From: Dinoroseobacter sp.
GTDB taxonomy: Bacteria > Pseudomonadota > Alphaproteobacteria > Rhodobacterales > Rhodobacteraceae
Direction of reading: 5' to 3'
Length of the DNA: 64,000 bases
NCBI GenBank assembly: GCA_017643385.1
Contig: JAEPNN010000005.1
Coordinates: 124,001 to 188,000 of the forward strand
The notes below the pieces were generated by a model that searched no databases, was not told the DNA's origin, and saw only the letters and a program-made list of their open reading frames with translations. Made by a program: the position numbers and the translations under genes. Below are positions 1-9,216 of this stretch, one piece after another (the first letter of the stretch is position 1; each line of letters starts with the position of its first letter).

Positions 1-7
1 GAGGCCC

Positions 8-1180
8 ATGGAAAGCATTGTCATTTCAGGAGCATGCCGAACAGCAATGGGCGGTTTCCAAGGCGTTTTTTCAAGTGTTGAAGCATCGGCACTTGGGGGC
101 GAGGCCATCAAGGGCGCAATGTCGCAAGCCAATATTCAAACGGTCGACGAGGTGCTGATGGGGTGCGTTTTGCCTGCTGGACAGGGTCAGGCCCCGGCAC
201 GTCAGGCGGGCTTTGCCGCCGGGCTTGGTGAAGACGTGCCCGCGACCACGCTCAACAAAATGTGCGGATCCGGTATGAAGGCTGCAATGATGGCCTATGA
301 TGCTCTGGCAACCGGATCGGCCGATATTATCGCAGCCGGAGGCATGGAGAGCATGACACGTGCGCCCTACATGCTGCCAAAAATGCGCGATGGAGCGCGG
401 ATCGGGCATAGTAACGTGATTGACCACATGTTTCTCGATGGCCTTGAAGACGCCTATGACAAGGGCCGCCTCATGGGGACTTTTGCCGAAGATTGCGCGC
501 AGGCCTTTCAATTTACCCGTACCGCACAGGACGAATATGCTCTTGCTTCGCTGAGCCGGGCGTTAGATGCCGAAGCCTCGGGCGCATTTGCAAACGAGAT
601 CGTCCCTATCACCGTCCAGAGCCGAAAAGGCGACACGACAGTTTCGGCAGATGAACAGCCCGGCAATGCGCGTCCGGACAAGATCCCGAACCTGAAACCA
701 GCCTTCCGCAAGGATGGGACTGTGACCGCTGCGAACTCGTCTTCCATATCGGACGGTGCTGCGGCTCTAATCCTCGTGCGCGAAAGTATAGCAACCGCAA
801 GGGGCATGCCTGTTCGCGCGCGCATTCTGGGTCATGCTTCACACGCGCACGCGCCTTCCGAGTTTCCAACTGCCCCGGTGCCTGCAGCCGAAAAGCTACT
901 GAACCGCCTTGGATGGTCGATTGACGATGTCGACTTGTGGGAGGTTAACGAAGCTTTCGCAGTCGTACCGATGGCCTTCATGTCCCGTTTGGGAATTTCC
1001 CATGACAAGGTGAATGTAAACGGTGGCGCCTGTGCTCTTGGCCATCCGATCGGTGCATCTGGTGCGCGCATTATGGTTACACTCTTGAACGCGATGGAGG
1101 CCCGCGGATTAAAACGCGGTGTTGCAGCCATCTGCATCGGCGGGGGCGAAGGCACTGCCATTGCAATTGAACGTCCATGA
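8..1180 (+). CDS. acetyl-CoA acetyltransferase (thiolase family)
   Basis: A 390-residue thiolase, the usual length for the biosynthetic/degradative acetyl-CoA C-acyltransferase family. It condenses or cleaves acyl-CoA units in the cytoplasm. The nucleophilic cysteine is Cys86 in NKMCGSGMKA, the catalytic histidine is His346 in GHPIGASG, and the second cysteine is Cys376 in ICIGGGEG, matching the family's Cys/His/Cys triad. The start gives the canonical ESIVISGACRTAMG opening; only seven bases lie upstream in the window, so promoter and operon partners are unseen. The stop overlaps the next gene by ATGA, suggesting translational coupling. Exact substrate (acetoacetyl-CoA versus longer 3-ketoacyl-CoA) cannot be decided from sequence. 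A second thiolase is at 20536-21711. Confidence 0.93.
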   Translation: MESIVISGACRTAMGGFQGVFSSVEASALGGEAIKGAMSQANIQTVDEVLMGCVLPAGQGQAPARQAGFAAGLGEDVPATTLNKMCGSGMKAAMMAYDALATGSADIIAAGGMESMTRAPYMLPKMRDGARIGHSNVIDHMFLDGLEDAYDKGRLMGTFAEDCAQAFQFTRTAQDEYALASLSRALDAEASGAFANEIVPITVQSRKGDTTVSADEQPGNARPDKIPNLKPAFRKDGTVTAANSSSISDGAAALILVRESIATARGMPVRARILGHASHAHAPSEFPTAPVPAAEKLLNRLGWSIDDVDLWEVNEAFAVVPMAFMSRLGISHDKVNVNGGACALGHPIGASGARIMVTLLNAMEARGLKRGVAAICIGGGEGTAIAIERP

Positions 1181-1629
1181 AGACTGTTGACTATAAAGAG
1201 CTTGCCCAGGTCTGTGCGTCACTGACCGAAGGCGAGACAGACCAGATCGCTCTGATGGCAACGCTCGCCTGCGAAGTCTTTCACGCCGATGATCGCTTTG
1301 ACTGGGTCGGGTTTTATCGTGTCGTATCGCCCGGTCTTCTGAAAATTGGACCCTATCAGGGGGGCCATGGGTGTCTCGTTATTCCGTTTGAGCGCGGTGT
1401 CTGCGGGGCCTGTGCACGCGAAGAAGCTGCGCAGCTTGTGCCGGATGTGGATGCGTTTCCCGGACATATCGCTTGTGCAAGTTCCACCAGATCCGAATTG
1501 GTGCTTCCGGTTTTTGATGCGAATGGATTGATTGCCGTTTTTGATCTCGACAGCGATCAGCCCGATGCGTTCACGCTGGAAGATCAGGTCCAACTGCAAG
1601 CAATTCTGGATCAGAGCTTTGGTCAATAG
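1177..1629 (+). CDS. msrC: free methionine-(R)-sulfoxide reductase, GAF domain
   Basis: A 150-residue single GAF-domain protein of the fRMsr family, which reduces free methionine-R-sulfoxide in the cytoplasm using thiol relay cysteines. Visible signatures are FDWVGFYR near residue 40, ERGVCGACA near residue 70 and FPGHIACASSTRSELVLP near residues 95-112; the GVCG and HIAC cysteines are the conserved catalytic ones in the family. The start ATG overlaps the stop of the upstream thiolase (ATGA), so the two are probably cotranscribed, though no functional link is obvious. Length fits the family (about 150-165). Symbol msrC is used in the sense of fRMsr; assignment rests on motif recognition. Confidence 0.88.
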   Translation: MKTVDYKELAQVCASLTEGETDQIALMATLACEVFHADDRFDWVGFYRVVSPGLLKIGPYQGGHGCLVIPFERGVCGACAREEAAQLVPDVDAFPGHIACASSTRSELVLPVFDANGLIAVFDLDSDQPDAFTLEDQVQLQAILDQSFGQ

Positions 1630-1746
1630 GCCGCCACATTCGGAAACATTCTGCCCCGAAATTGCCCAATGTTCGCAGAATTCGTGCCAAAGAGCGCGTT
1701 CAGTTTCTTCATCGTGAACAAAGACTTCCTAACAGGGAAAATAACG

Positions 1747-1947
1747 ATGACACAGCTACAGTTGATTGATCCAAACTACGCCAATTCTGTTTTGGGCATG
1801 GTATGTGAAGAGCGCTCAAAATCCTTGTCAAAGCGCGAATGGCTTCACCGCCTCAAGGGCCTTGGTCTCTATATTGCGGACAACAAGGTCTTCACGATGC
1901 GTCGTGATCACTCCGTTTGCGAGCTTCCACCTTATTTGTGCGAGTGA
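1747..1947 (+). CDS. small hypothetical protein (66 aa)
   Basis: I do not recognise this gene. The start at 1747 is chosen because AGGGAAA lies about 7 bases upstream; an in-frame ATG at 1669 would add 26 residues with no evident ribosome-binding site. The product is 66 residues, without membrane segment, with a basic middle (SKSLSKREWLHRLKG) and a cysteine in GMVCEERS and two near the end (CELPPYLCE). Its stop TGA abuts the stop of the convergent MFS pseudogene (TGATCA, 1945-1950). The good ribosome-binding site and tight packing argue for a real gene; comparison with other Rhodobacteraceae would settle it. Confidence 0.5.
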   Translation: MTQLQLIDPNYANSVLGMVCEERSKSLSKREWLHRLKGLGLYIADNKVFTMRRDHSVCELPPYLCE

Positions 1948-3111
1948 TCACGCAGACGCCAGGCGGTACCGCGGAAGCAGCGCAAGTATCGGCAAACAAA
2001 GCCAGATCAGCGCGACAGCGATCCAGAAGGTTACGCCCAGCGTACCGGTGCGCTCGGCAAAAAACCCCGCGAGCGGGGGCGCGAGCATCATCGTCGCATA
2101 ATAGACGGTGAAAAACAGACCCATGCCTTGCGCCCGCCAATGCGCAGGAAGCACACCTGCGGCGAGGCTCATGATCGGTCCGGCGCTTAAGCCCGCGCAA
2201 ACACCCGCTCCGGCGAAAGCGATCAGGCTCATCTCACCTGTCGCGGCAAGCGCCATTGCAGCGCCAAAGCCAATGATCGCAAGGGTGATGACAAAATCAT
2301 ACCGGCCAGTCCGGTCGGCTATGATCCCGCCAAAAGGCGCGAAAAACGCAAGGGTCCATACCAGCAGACTGGTTTGACCAGCGGCAACGGTTTCGCCGAC
2401 CCCAAAGCCAACTAGAAGCGGCGTCCCAAAGCTGAACCCCAGCGCAAGCCCCGCATTCATCAAACCCCAGATCGAACCCGCAAGCGCGATGCCGATCACA
2501 GGCGATGCACCACCCGGCTGTCCGAAAATCGGCCCGGTTTTGCTTTCGGCCAGATCGGGTGGATCTTGATACATCACCATGAACAAGATCAGGGCGCCAC
2601 CACAGACCGTCAGAACCAGAACATCCGCCCAAAAAACGCCCCACAGCTCGTGAAGCCCTGGCAAACTTACCAAAGCAAGCGCGATGCCCACTGGCCAGGA
2701 ATTCACATAAAGACCCATCGCAGTTGCAATATCTTTCTGCGCAAACCAATCGGTGACCATCTTGGTCATCAGAACATTCAAAAGAACTCCACCCATTCCA
2801 GCCAACAAGCGGGCCAGGATTTCAGCATTCCAAGACGTCGCAAAAAGCCCAAGCAGCGCCCCTGAAGTCATCAGCAATAATCCAAGGCCGACGCCGCGCT
2901 TTCCGCCCAGAAATGCGCCAATCACTCCGCTTGGAAAAGCGATCAGAAGACCGGGGCTTAGGTACAGTCCGATCAGGAAACCAATGCCGTCCAGTCCGAT
3001 GCCATACCCATCGGTATACGCCCCTGACAGGGCTGCAACCGCCTGAAACTAGGAGGACATTGCCAAGCGCGCGGTAAAGAGCACACCCAGCATCCGCCAT
3101 CGCATTTGCAT
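1948..3111 (-). pseudogene. MFS transporter interrupted by an in-frame TAG stop
   Basis: The reading frame from ATG at 3111 to the stop at 1948 (388 codons) encodes a 12-TM-type major facilitator superfamily protein, but codon 21 is TAG (complement of 3049-3051). Before it the frame reads MQMRWRMLGVLFTARLAMSS and after it FQAVAALSGAYTDGYGIG, both typical of TM1 of this MFS group; the rest of the frame is open and shows normal MFS helices. A CAG-to-TAG change is the simplest origin. Re-initiation at GTG 2925 would lose about the first 62 residues including TM1, so the protein is probably inactive. The start lies 4 bases past the stop of the LOG gene, so it was cotranscribed with it. A sequencing error is the alternative explanation. 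Confidence 0.8.
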
Positions 3112-3114
3112 GCT

Positions 3115-3954
3115 CTATCGGCCCGGGATCTTGCCGCGCTTTGTCCCCGCGCCTTCCCATGCGTCGATCGCAGCCAGTGCCTCATCCGCCGTATCCACGA
3201 AACGAAACAAGTTCAGGTCTGCTTCGGAAATCGTACCAGCCTCAACCAATGCATCGAAATTGATGACCTTGCGCCAGAAGCTTTCACCAAACAGCAGAAA
3301 TGGCACCTGCTCCATACGGCCGGTCTGGATCAGGGTAAGCGCCTCAAACGTCTCATCCATGGTACCAAACCCGCCCGGGAAGACAGCAATGGCCCGCGCG
3401 CGCATCAAGAAATGCATCTTTCGGATCGCAAAATAGTGGAAATTGAAGCACAGCTCTGGGGTGACATAGCCGTTCGGGGCTTGCTCATGGGGCAGCACGA
3501 TAGACAATCCAACGGATCTGCCGCCGGCATCTTGCGCGCCTTTGTTGCCAGCCTCCATCACACCCGGGCCACCCCCGGTTGTCACGATCCAGTCGCGGCC
3601 CCCTTCCGCAAGAGACCGCCGTGTCACGGCCTCAGCAAACGCGCGGGCTTGTTCGTAGTGAGCTGACATCTTTTCCAGCGCGGGTGATTTCGCTTCTCCC
3701 GGTCGTCTGATCCGTGCACCACCGAACAAGACAACGGTGCTGTCGACACCTGCTTCATTCAAACCCATTTCGGGCTTCAGCAATTCCAGCTGCAGTCGCA
3801 CAGGTCGCAATTCGTCCCGGCACAGGAAATCATCATCCGCAAACGCAAGCTGATAGGCCGGTGCCTGTGTTTGTGGCGTGACCGGAACCCCGCTCGCTGT
3901 CTTGATATCGAGATGTGCGTCGCGAAACAGGCGTTTTGATTGCTCGTCTTTCAT
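3115..3954 (-). CDS. LOG family (TIGR00730-type) Rossmann-fold nucleotide hydrolase
   Basis: A 279-residue protein of the LOG / 'lysine decarboxylase-like' family. The defining motif PGGFGTMDE lies near residue 200 and the phosphate-binding glycine run GGGPGVMEAGNKGA near residue 127; family members split N6-modified or plain nucleoside 5'-monophosphates into base and ribose 5-phosphate. The N-terminal 60 residues precede the Rossmann core. The gene is divergent from dapD (72-bp gap holding both promoters) and upstream of the broken MFS gene. Substrate in this organism is unknown; true lysine decarboxylase activity is not expected for the family. Confidence 0.85.
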   Translation of the reverse strand: MKDEQSKRLFRDAHLDIKTASGVPVTPQTQAPAYQLAFADDDFLCRDELRPVRLQLELLKPEMGLNEAGVDSTVVLFGGARIRRPGEAKSPALEKMSAHYEQARAFAEAVTRRSLAEGGRDWIVTTGGGPGVMEAGNKGAQDAGGRSVGLSIVLPHEQAPNGYVTPELCFNFHYFAIRKMHFLMRARAIAVFPGGFGTMDETFEALTLIQTGRMEQVPFLLFGESFWRKVINFDALVEAGTISEADLNLFRFVDTADEALAAIDAWEGAGTKRGKIPGR

Positions 3955-4026
3955 TCTTCCCTCCGCTGCCCCCCGGGGCTATAGGCTCGGTCCAACTAGA
4001 TCACGCGAACCGCCGAGGGACCAGTC

Positions 4027-4854
4027 ATGTCGAACGCACAGCTTGAAACTGCCATCGAAGCCGCCTGGGAGGCGCGCGACGGGATCACCCCCGCCACAAC
4101 GGGCGAAACCCGCGACGCCATCGAAGACACGCTGAACGCGCTTGATGGCGGCACGCTGCGTGTGGCCGAAAAAATGGATAACGGCGACTGGCACGTGAAC
4201 CAGTGGGCAAAGAAGGCCGTACTGCTTGGTTTCCGTCTCAAGGATATGGAAATGCAAAGCGGATCTGCGCAGGGCGGGTCTTGGTGGGATAAGGTAGACA
4301 GCAAATGGGCGACCTGGGGTGAAAGCGAATGGGGTGCTGCCGGTTTCCGCGCCGTGCCCAACTGCGTGGTGCGCAAGTCCGCCTATATCGCGCCCGGTGT
4401 CGTCCTGATGCCGTCCTTCGTGAACCTTGGCGCTTATGTCGACAGCGGCACCATGGTCGACACCTGGGCAACCGTCGGATCCTGCGCACAAATCGGCAAG
4501 AATGTGCACCTGTCTGGTGGCGTCGGTATCGGCGGCGTTCTGGAACCGATGCAAGCGGGTCCCACCATCATCGAGGACAACTGCTTTATCGGTGCGCGCT
4601 CCGAAGTCGTTGAAGGTTGCATCGTCCGCGAGGGCTCAGTGCTCGGCATGGGTGTCTTCATAGGCAAGTCCACTAAGATCGTTGATCGCGAAACCGGCGA
4701 AGTGATGTACGGCGAAGTCCCCCCCTATTCGGTGGTCGTCGCAGGCTCGATGCCATCCAAGAACGGCATCAATCTATATTGTGCCGTCATCGTGAAGCGC
4801 GTGGACGAAAAGACCCGATCAAAGACTGGTATTAACGAGCTGCTGCGCGACTGA
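4027..4854 (+). CDS. dapD: 2,3,4,5-tetrahydropyridine-2,6-dicarboxylate N-succinyltransferase
   Basis: DapD transfers succinate from succinyl-CoA to tetrahydrodipicolinate, a step of the succinylase branch of diaminopimelate/lysine synthesis in the cytoplasm. The 275-residue length is typical (274-275). An N-terminal helical domain (to about residue 100) is followed by a left-handed beta-helix of hexapeptide repeats ([28 protein letters not shown], quoted only in part by its repeats: IAPGVV, VNLGAYV, GTMVDT) and the C-terminal [15 protein letters not shown] segment. A strong terminator follows at 4880-4904, so this is probably monocistronic. The partner enzyme dapE lies at 7652. Confidence 0.97.
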   Translation: MSNAQLETAIEAAWEARDGITPATTGETRDAIEDTLNALDGGTLRVAEKMDNGDWHVNQWAKKAVLLGFRLKDMEMQSGSAQGGSWWDKVDSKWATWGESEWGAAGFRAVPNCVVRKSAYIAPGVVLMPSFVNLGAYVDSGTMVDTWATVGSCAQIGKNVHLSGGVGIGGVLEPMQAGPTIIEDNCFIGARSEVVEGCIVREGSVLGMGVFIGKSTKIVDRETGEVMYGEVPPYSVVVAGSMPSKNGINLYCAVIVKRVDEKTRSKTGINELLRD

Positions 4855-4879
4855 AGCGCACCCGTTTTCAAAATGTCGA

Positions 4880-4904
4880 AGGGCCGCGCAATGCGGCCCT
4901 TTTT
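4880..4904 (+). terminator. intrinsic terminator of dapD
   Basis: Perfect 8-bp stem AGGGCCGC / GCGGCCCT (4880-4887 with 4893-4900), 5-nt loop GCAAT, followed by a T run 4900-4904. It sits 26 bases past the dapD stop and between two convergent genes. Confidence 0.9.
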
Positions 4905-4942
4905 CGATTCTGGATACCTTCACTCCAAAGTCTCAAAAGCTG

Positions 4943-6013
4943 TCAAACCGCATGCGGTTTCAAACGCGCCACTTCCGCCCTGTAAGGTGCCGCCGTCTCA
5001 GGCAGATCCGGCACGATTACCGCATCCTCATATCGCAATTGTTTGCGAAGAACCGGCAGAAGGCGCCGGAAGGCCGCGGTGATCGACGGTTCGGGCGCGG
5101 GGGTGTCATGACGGATCAATGCATGCAGTTTCGGCAGGTTGTAGTAGGGCACCATTGTGAACATGTGATGCTCAAGGTGGTAGTTCATGTTCAGGTAGAT
5201 GAAGCGGCTGATCGGGTTCATCAGAACTGTGCGTGTGTTCAGACGATGATCGGTGACGTTTTCTGCAAGCCCCAGATGTTGCAGAACGCCCGTCATCACA
5301 TGGTGCCAGGCGCCATAGAGACGCGGCAGTCCGATCACCATCAGCGGCAGGATAGAGCCCATCCAAAGCGCCAGAAAAATCACCGTCAGGTAAATCGCGA
5401 CCCAGATTCGGGCTGTCCAAAACACCAAGGTGCGCTCTTTATCGCGGACATACGTTTCTTCCTCGAGGTGCAACCGACCCGAAGCGTGCAGCACCATGCG
5501 CTTGCCCAGCGCCCATGTGTCGATCAGACCAAACAAGTTCGCCACCAACTTTGCGAGGTCCGGCGGACGCATGGCCACGATTTCCGGATCACGCCCAACG
5601 ATGATGGTATCGGTGTGATGGCGGACATGGCTTGCACGCCAGACATGGGGCGCACGCATCAGCATGAATGACGCAATGTGATACACGACCGTATTCATCC
5701 ACGTCGTTCTGAAGGCAGTGTTGTGCCCGCATTCATGCCATCGCGAATCTGAGGCAGACCCGTAAAGCACGCCATAGGCCAACCAGAACGGGGCCGACCA
5801 CCAGGAGGGCCAAAGCGCGATTCCGATGCCTGCAAAAACCACCATGAGGCCCAGCCAGATCACCGTATCACGCATTGCCATACGATCAGATTTCTCCATC
5901 AGAGCACGGATATGCGCTGGATCAACCGGAGTGCGGTACCATGAAGGGCTCACAAGCCCAGCCTCAACAGCCCGTCGCCCGCCATCTCCCAATAGTGAAT
6001 AATCCTTTGCCAT
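4943..6013 (-). CDS. membrane fatty acid desaturase family protein
   Basis: A 356-residue integral membrane di-iron enzyme of the fatty-acid desaturase/hydroxylase superfamily. The three histidine boxes are HECGH (93-97), HVRHH (129-133) and HLEHH (279-283), with hydrophobic segments around 51-85, 105-120 and 198-232. Such enzymes desaturate or hydroxylate acyl chains or alkyl substrates using O2. The start at 6013 (MAKDYSLLG) is preferred; the frame stays open 66 codons further upstream, but that part has no family similarity. It is divergent from the small gene at 6132. The product could be an acyl-lipid desaturase or a hydroxylase; sequence alone does not say. Confidence 0.87.
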   Translation of the reverse strand: MAKDYSLLGDGGRRAVEAGLVSPSWYRTPVDPAHIRALMEKSDRMAMRDTVIWLGLMVVFAGIGIALWPSWWSAPFWLAYGVLYGSASDSRWHECGHNTAFRTTWMNTVVYHIASFMLMRAPHVWRASHVRHHTDTIIVGRDPEIVAMRPPDLAKLVANLFGLIDTWALGKRMVLHASGRLHLEEETYVRDKERTLVFWTARIWVAIYLTVIFLALWMGSILPLMVIGLPRLYGAWHHVMTGVLQHLGLAENVTDHRLNTRTVLMNPISRFIYLNMNYHLEHHMFTMVPYYNLPKLHALIRHDTPAPEPSITAAFRRLLPVLRKQLRYEDAVIVPDLPETAAPYRAEVARLKPHAV

Positions 6014-6131
6014 CGCAGGCAGGCTAATCGCGTTTCGCGATGGCACAAAGGGAAACTCGGTTAGCCCCCCCTGTTCGCCACCGCCTGCCAGTGTTATCTG
6101 CCCGTCAGCAACACGCCCGCAGGAGACAGCG

Positions 6132-6452
6132 ATGACAGGCAAATCAAAACAGCAGGTCTTCACGTTGTTGGTACAAGTAGGCCGTTCGCCTGAAGATGGC
6201 TTGCCCGCCAAGGCGAGCGGTGCGGCGCTGATGTGCTATGCCAGCGGTGTGGACGAGGCTGAAGCGGTGCGCGAAACCGTAGCGATCCTGAAAAAGGCGG
6301 ATCTGGCACCGCTGGATGTGACAGGCTATGGCACGCTGGATGAGCGCCTCGCGCTCGGTCACGAGATCAACGATGAAGATCGCGAATTGATGGATCGCGC
6401 CTTGTCGGAAAATGCCGTGATCGTGGCCTCAAGCGAAGCCTTTTTTGACTGA
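6132..6452 (+). CDS. conserved-looking hypothetical protein (106 aa)
   Basis: I do not recognise a named family. The 106-residue product is soluble and acidic, with a beta strand-like opening (QVFTLLVQVGR) and helix-rich remainder (DEAEAVRETVAILKKADL, DEDRELMDRALSENAVIVAS). The pattern 'short first strand, then AVRETVAILK' resembles small alpha/beta sandwich proteins. An AGGAGA ribosome-binding site is about 5 bases before the ATG, which supports the start. It is divergent from the desaturase and ends 8 bases from the convergent Hint-domain gene. Codon usage is like its neighbours, so it is very likely a real gene. Confidence 0.7.
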   Translation: MTGKSKQQVFTLLVQVGRSPEDGLPAKASGAALMCYASGVDEAEAVRETVAILKKADLAPLDVTGYGTLDERLALGHEINDEDRELMDRALSENAVIVASSEAFFD

Positions 6453-6460
6453 TCAGCGTC

Positions 6461-7594
6461 TTAGATGCCGGTGCGCTGTACCCAACTGGCATCCGCAATG
6501 ATCCCCTTGCGACGTGCCAGCGCCTCGACCACAGCCTGTGCCTCTTGCACCGTTGCCCAAGGCGTGTCGCCCGGACTTGGCATAACCGCACCTTCTCCGT
6601 CCGGTACAGCGGTTCCCGGACAAACCAGAGACAACTTGCCTATCGGCAACACCAAAGTTTTTTCAAATGACAGGTGGACCATTGGTCCGACCCCAGTCCA
6701 ATCCAGATGTGCCGCGCGCCCGATGACGAGGTCCTGCGCCGCGACCAGCACCTCAGGTAGACCGGTCATGCTCTGCACCTCGACACTTCCCAGCAAAAAT
6801 CTCTGATCCGGTAGAACCGTCAGAGAATGGGTGAGGCCAAAGTATGGCGCGCGTAGCGTGATTGCCTCTTGTCGCTGAACATCGGTCATTGGTTCGATCC
6901 ACATATCCCGCAACATAACAGGACCGGTCGGCGTCTGGATGACGTCACCGGGCAACAATTCTTCCACGGCAAAGGGGCCGTGGGGCGTCGGGAAAATTGT
7001 ACCGAAAGCAAAACCGTTCAGGCCGCGTGGTGCGATCGGTTGTGCCGCAATCTCGATTGTTGGTGCCATATGCGGTGGCAGATCTGTCCACCCTTCTGAA
7101 AGCGGCAAGGCCTGCGGCGGGCTGATCCGCGTCTCCAGCGTCGCGCCCGTGGTTCCGTTTTCAGCGCGCAGTACCGCATATCCCAGAGGGCACCAGACCT
7201 GATAGCTGATCCGTATCCTGTCGCGGGACCCACAAAACTCTGCCGGGCCTTCCCAAACCACTGCCTCACCGGGCGTCCTGTGCCGTAGAACAAGCGCCCC
7301 GCGGGGTGAAATCCAGATGCCAAATGCGCCACCGGGCCGGGACCAATGCAAACCGGTTCCATAAATGCATAGCATGTCTGGACGCAAATCTGGCAGCGTA
7401 ACCGAAAGCGCAAGACTGCCCTCCTCCAGAAGGGTCTTCACACGCGCACCAGACGTATTGCGATAACTATTCGCAGGGCTTGGACGGTGCTGATCAGGAA
7501 CGTGCATCGCGGTTTGGGGGGCCTGTGATCGCTCGGTTGTTGCACTAAGCCTTGTGGTACGGCCCAGTTCACCTCTAAACCTAGCACAAGCCAT
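6461..7594 (-). CDS. Hint-domain (hedgehog/intein-like) protein, cysteine-less
   Basis: A 377-residue protein. The first ~180 residues look beta-rich ([38 protein letters not shown]) and could be a concanavalin/laminin-G-like sandwich; residues ~194-330 match the Hint_2 domain found in many Rhodobacteraceae proteins ([21 protein letters not shown], then [14 protein letters not shown]). In typical members the domain opens CFTPGT with the cysteine used for self-processing; here the equivalent position is FAFGTI, without cysteine. The start is uncertain: ATG 7594 or ATG 7507, neither with a strong ribosome-binding site. It is divergent from dapE. Function unknown; self-cleavage is unlikely as it stands. 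Confidence 0.72.
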   Translation of the reverse strand: MACARFRGELGRTTRLSATTERSQAPQTAMHVPDQHRPSPANSYRNTSGARVKTLLEEGSLALSVTLPDLRPDMLCIYGTGLHWSRPGGAFGIWISPRGALVLRHRTPGEAVVWEGPAEFCGSRDRIRISYQVWCPLGYAVLRAENGTTGATLETRISPPQALPLSEGWTDLPPHMAPTIEIAAQPIAPRGLNGFAFGTIFPTPHGPFAVEELLPGDVIQTPTGPVMLRDMWIEPMTDVQRQEAITLRAPYFGLTHSLTVLPDQRFLLGSVEVQSMTGLPEVLVAAQDLVIGRAAHLDWTGVGPMVHLSFEKTLVLPIGKLSLVCPGTAVPDGEGAVMPSPGDTPWATVQEAQAVVEALARRKGIIADASWVQRTGI

Positions 7595-7651
7595 GCTGGC
7601 GCGACCAGAAAAATCAAAGGACCGCTTGCTGCTGTCCTGAACGGAGTGACC

Positions 7652-8794
7652 ATGCCCACCGATCCCGTAGCCCTGACCGCCGATCTGGTGCGCTGCGCCT
7701 CTGTCACGCCAGTGGAAGCTGGCGCGATCCAGATGCTCGACGCCTTGCTCACTGATGCAGGTTTCGAATGCACCCGTTGCGATCGCAACGGGATCGCGAA
7801 CCTTTATGCCAGGTGGGGCGCAAAAGGCGCAAACCGGAGTTTCGGTTTTAACGGTCACACGGATGTTGTGCCAGTTGGTGACCCCGCTGATTGGAGCGTC
7901 GATCCCTTTGGAGCCGAGATCAAGAACGGTATCCTCTATGGGCGTGGCGCAACGGATATGAAATCGGGCGTCGCAGCCTTTGCCGCAGCAGCGGTGGATT
8001 TCGTGAAAGACACACCACCTGATGGTGCCGTGATCCTCACCATCACCGGGGACGAAGAAGGGGACGGGGTTGATGGCACGGATGCCATTCTTGACTGGAT
8101 GGCGGATAACAACGAACGCATGACAGCCTGCCTTGTGGGCGAACCTACTTGCCCGGAAGTCATGGGCGATATGATGAAAATCGGGCGTCGCGGGTCTATG
8201 ACTGCATGGATCACCGCGACCGGTGTACAGGGTCATTCGGCCTACCCGCATCGCGCGAAGAACCCCGTACCTGCACTTGCGCGACTGGTCGACAGGCTGT
8301 CGACCCACGAGCTCGACGACGGAACCGACCATTTCGACGCCTCCACCGTGGCAGTCACTGGGTTTGACACCGGGAATTCCGCCAACAACGTAATCCCTGC
8401 CCAGTGCCACGCGATGGTCAACATCCGGTTCAATGACGATCACAGTTCAGCCTCGCTGATCGCATGGATCGAGGCCGAGATGGACGCTATTGGGGCACAA
8501 ACAGGTATTCGGTTCGAGATGACCACAAAGATCTCTGGCGAAAGCTTCCTGACCCCACCCGGTGAGCTTTCGGATATGGTTGGGCGCGCAGTGAAAGCTG
8601 AAACGGGCATTTCCCCGAAACTCAGCACCACAGGGGGCACCTCGGACGCGCGGTATGTGAAAAACCACTGCCCGGTTGTCGAGTTTGGTTTGGTCGGCAA
8701 GACCATGCACCAGGTTGATGAGCATGTAGAGGTCGCCCATATCGAGCAACTCAAAGCGATCTACACCCGAATTTTGCGTGACTATTTCGCATGA
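7652..8794 (+). CDS. dapE: succinyl-diaminopimelate desuccinylase
   Basis: DapE hydrolyses N-succinyl-L,L-diaminopimelate, using two zinc ions, in the succinylase pathway that also uses dapD at 4027. The 380-residue length is typical. M20 peptidase motifs are visible: GHTDVVP near residue 67, [11 protein letters not shown] near residue 98, GDEEGDG near residue 133 with the catalytic glutamate, and TTGGTSDAR near residue 325. The start [20 protein letters not shown] is canonical; a GTG two codons earlier is also open. The stop overlaps the next gene by ATGA, so dapE, the GNAT gene and the DUF2064 gene form an operon. Confidence 0.96.
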   Translation: MPTDPVALTADLVRCASVTPVEAGAIQMLDALLTDAGFECTRCDRNGIANLYARWGAKGANRSFGFNGHTDVVPVGDPADWSVDPFGAEIKNGILYGRGATDMKSGVAAFAAAAVDFVKDTPPDGAVILTITGDEEGDGVDGTDAILDWMADNNERMTACLVGEPTCPEVMGDMMKIGRRGSMTAWITATGVQGHSAYPHRAKNPVPALARLVDRLSTHELDDGTDHFDASTVAVTGFDTGNSANNVIPAQCHAMVNIRFNDDHSSASLIAWIEAEMDAIGAQTGIRFEMTTKISGESFLTPPGELSDMVGRAVKAETGISPKLSTTGGTSDARYVKNHCPVVEFGLVGKTMHQVDEHVEVAHIEQLKAIYTRILRDYFA

Positions 8795-9216
8795 TTATTC
8801 GCGAGGCGGTCACAACAGCGGATCTGGATGCCTACTACGCAATTCGTGTTGAGGTTTTCATGCAGGGTCAAGGCGTTACCGAGGCCGAAGAGTTTGACGG
8901 GCTTGATAACACTGCAATTCATCTTCTTGGACTGGACAAGGGCACTCCTGTCGCAGCTTTGCGCCTGCGCAAGTTGGGGGCCATGGGCAAGATCGAGCGT
9001 GTCGCGGTTCTCGAGGCACATCGCGAGAAAGGATATGCGCGCGCAATCATGCGGGCGGCGCTCGAGCGTCTGACAGCCGATCCGGAAATCCGCGAAGCGT
9101 TTCTTAGCGCGCAAACCTATATCATCCCATTTTATGAAAGCATGGGGTTTGTCGCAGAGGGTCCTGAATATCTCGATGCCGGCATCCCACATCGGGACAT
9201 GCGGATGACACTATGA
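8791..9216 (+). CDS. GNAT family N-acetyltransferase
   Basis: A 141-residue single-domain GNAT protein. The acetyl-CoA binding motif A is [19 protein letters not shown] near residues 68-86, with the R/Q-x-x-G-x-A loop as REKGYA, and the C-terminal FYESMGF motif near residue 113 followed by HRDMRM. These enzymes move an acetyl group from acetyl-CoA to an amine; the ElaA/YjcF-like small subgroup is the closest I recognise, and the substrate is unknown. The ATG overlaps the dapE stop and the TGA overlaps the next start (ATGA both times), so translation is coupled across three genes. Confidence 0.88.
   Translation: MIIREAVTTADLDAYYAIRVEVFMQGQGVTEAEEFDGLDNTAIHLLGLDKGTPVAALRLRKLGAMGKIERVAVLEAHREKGYARAIMRAALERLTADPEIREAFLSAQTYIIPFYESMGFVAEGPEYLDAGIPHRDMRMTL

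Noticed and set aside
6461-8443. A 660-codon minus-strand frame covering the Hint gene and running antisense through dapE
   Set aside because: The part beyond 7594 is antisense to dapE, has no family similarity, and the real gene most likely starts at 7594 or 7507.
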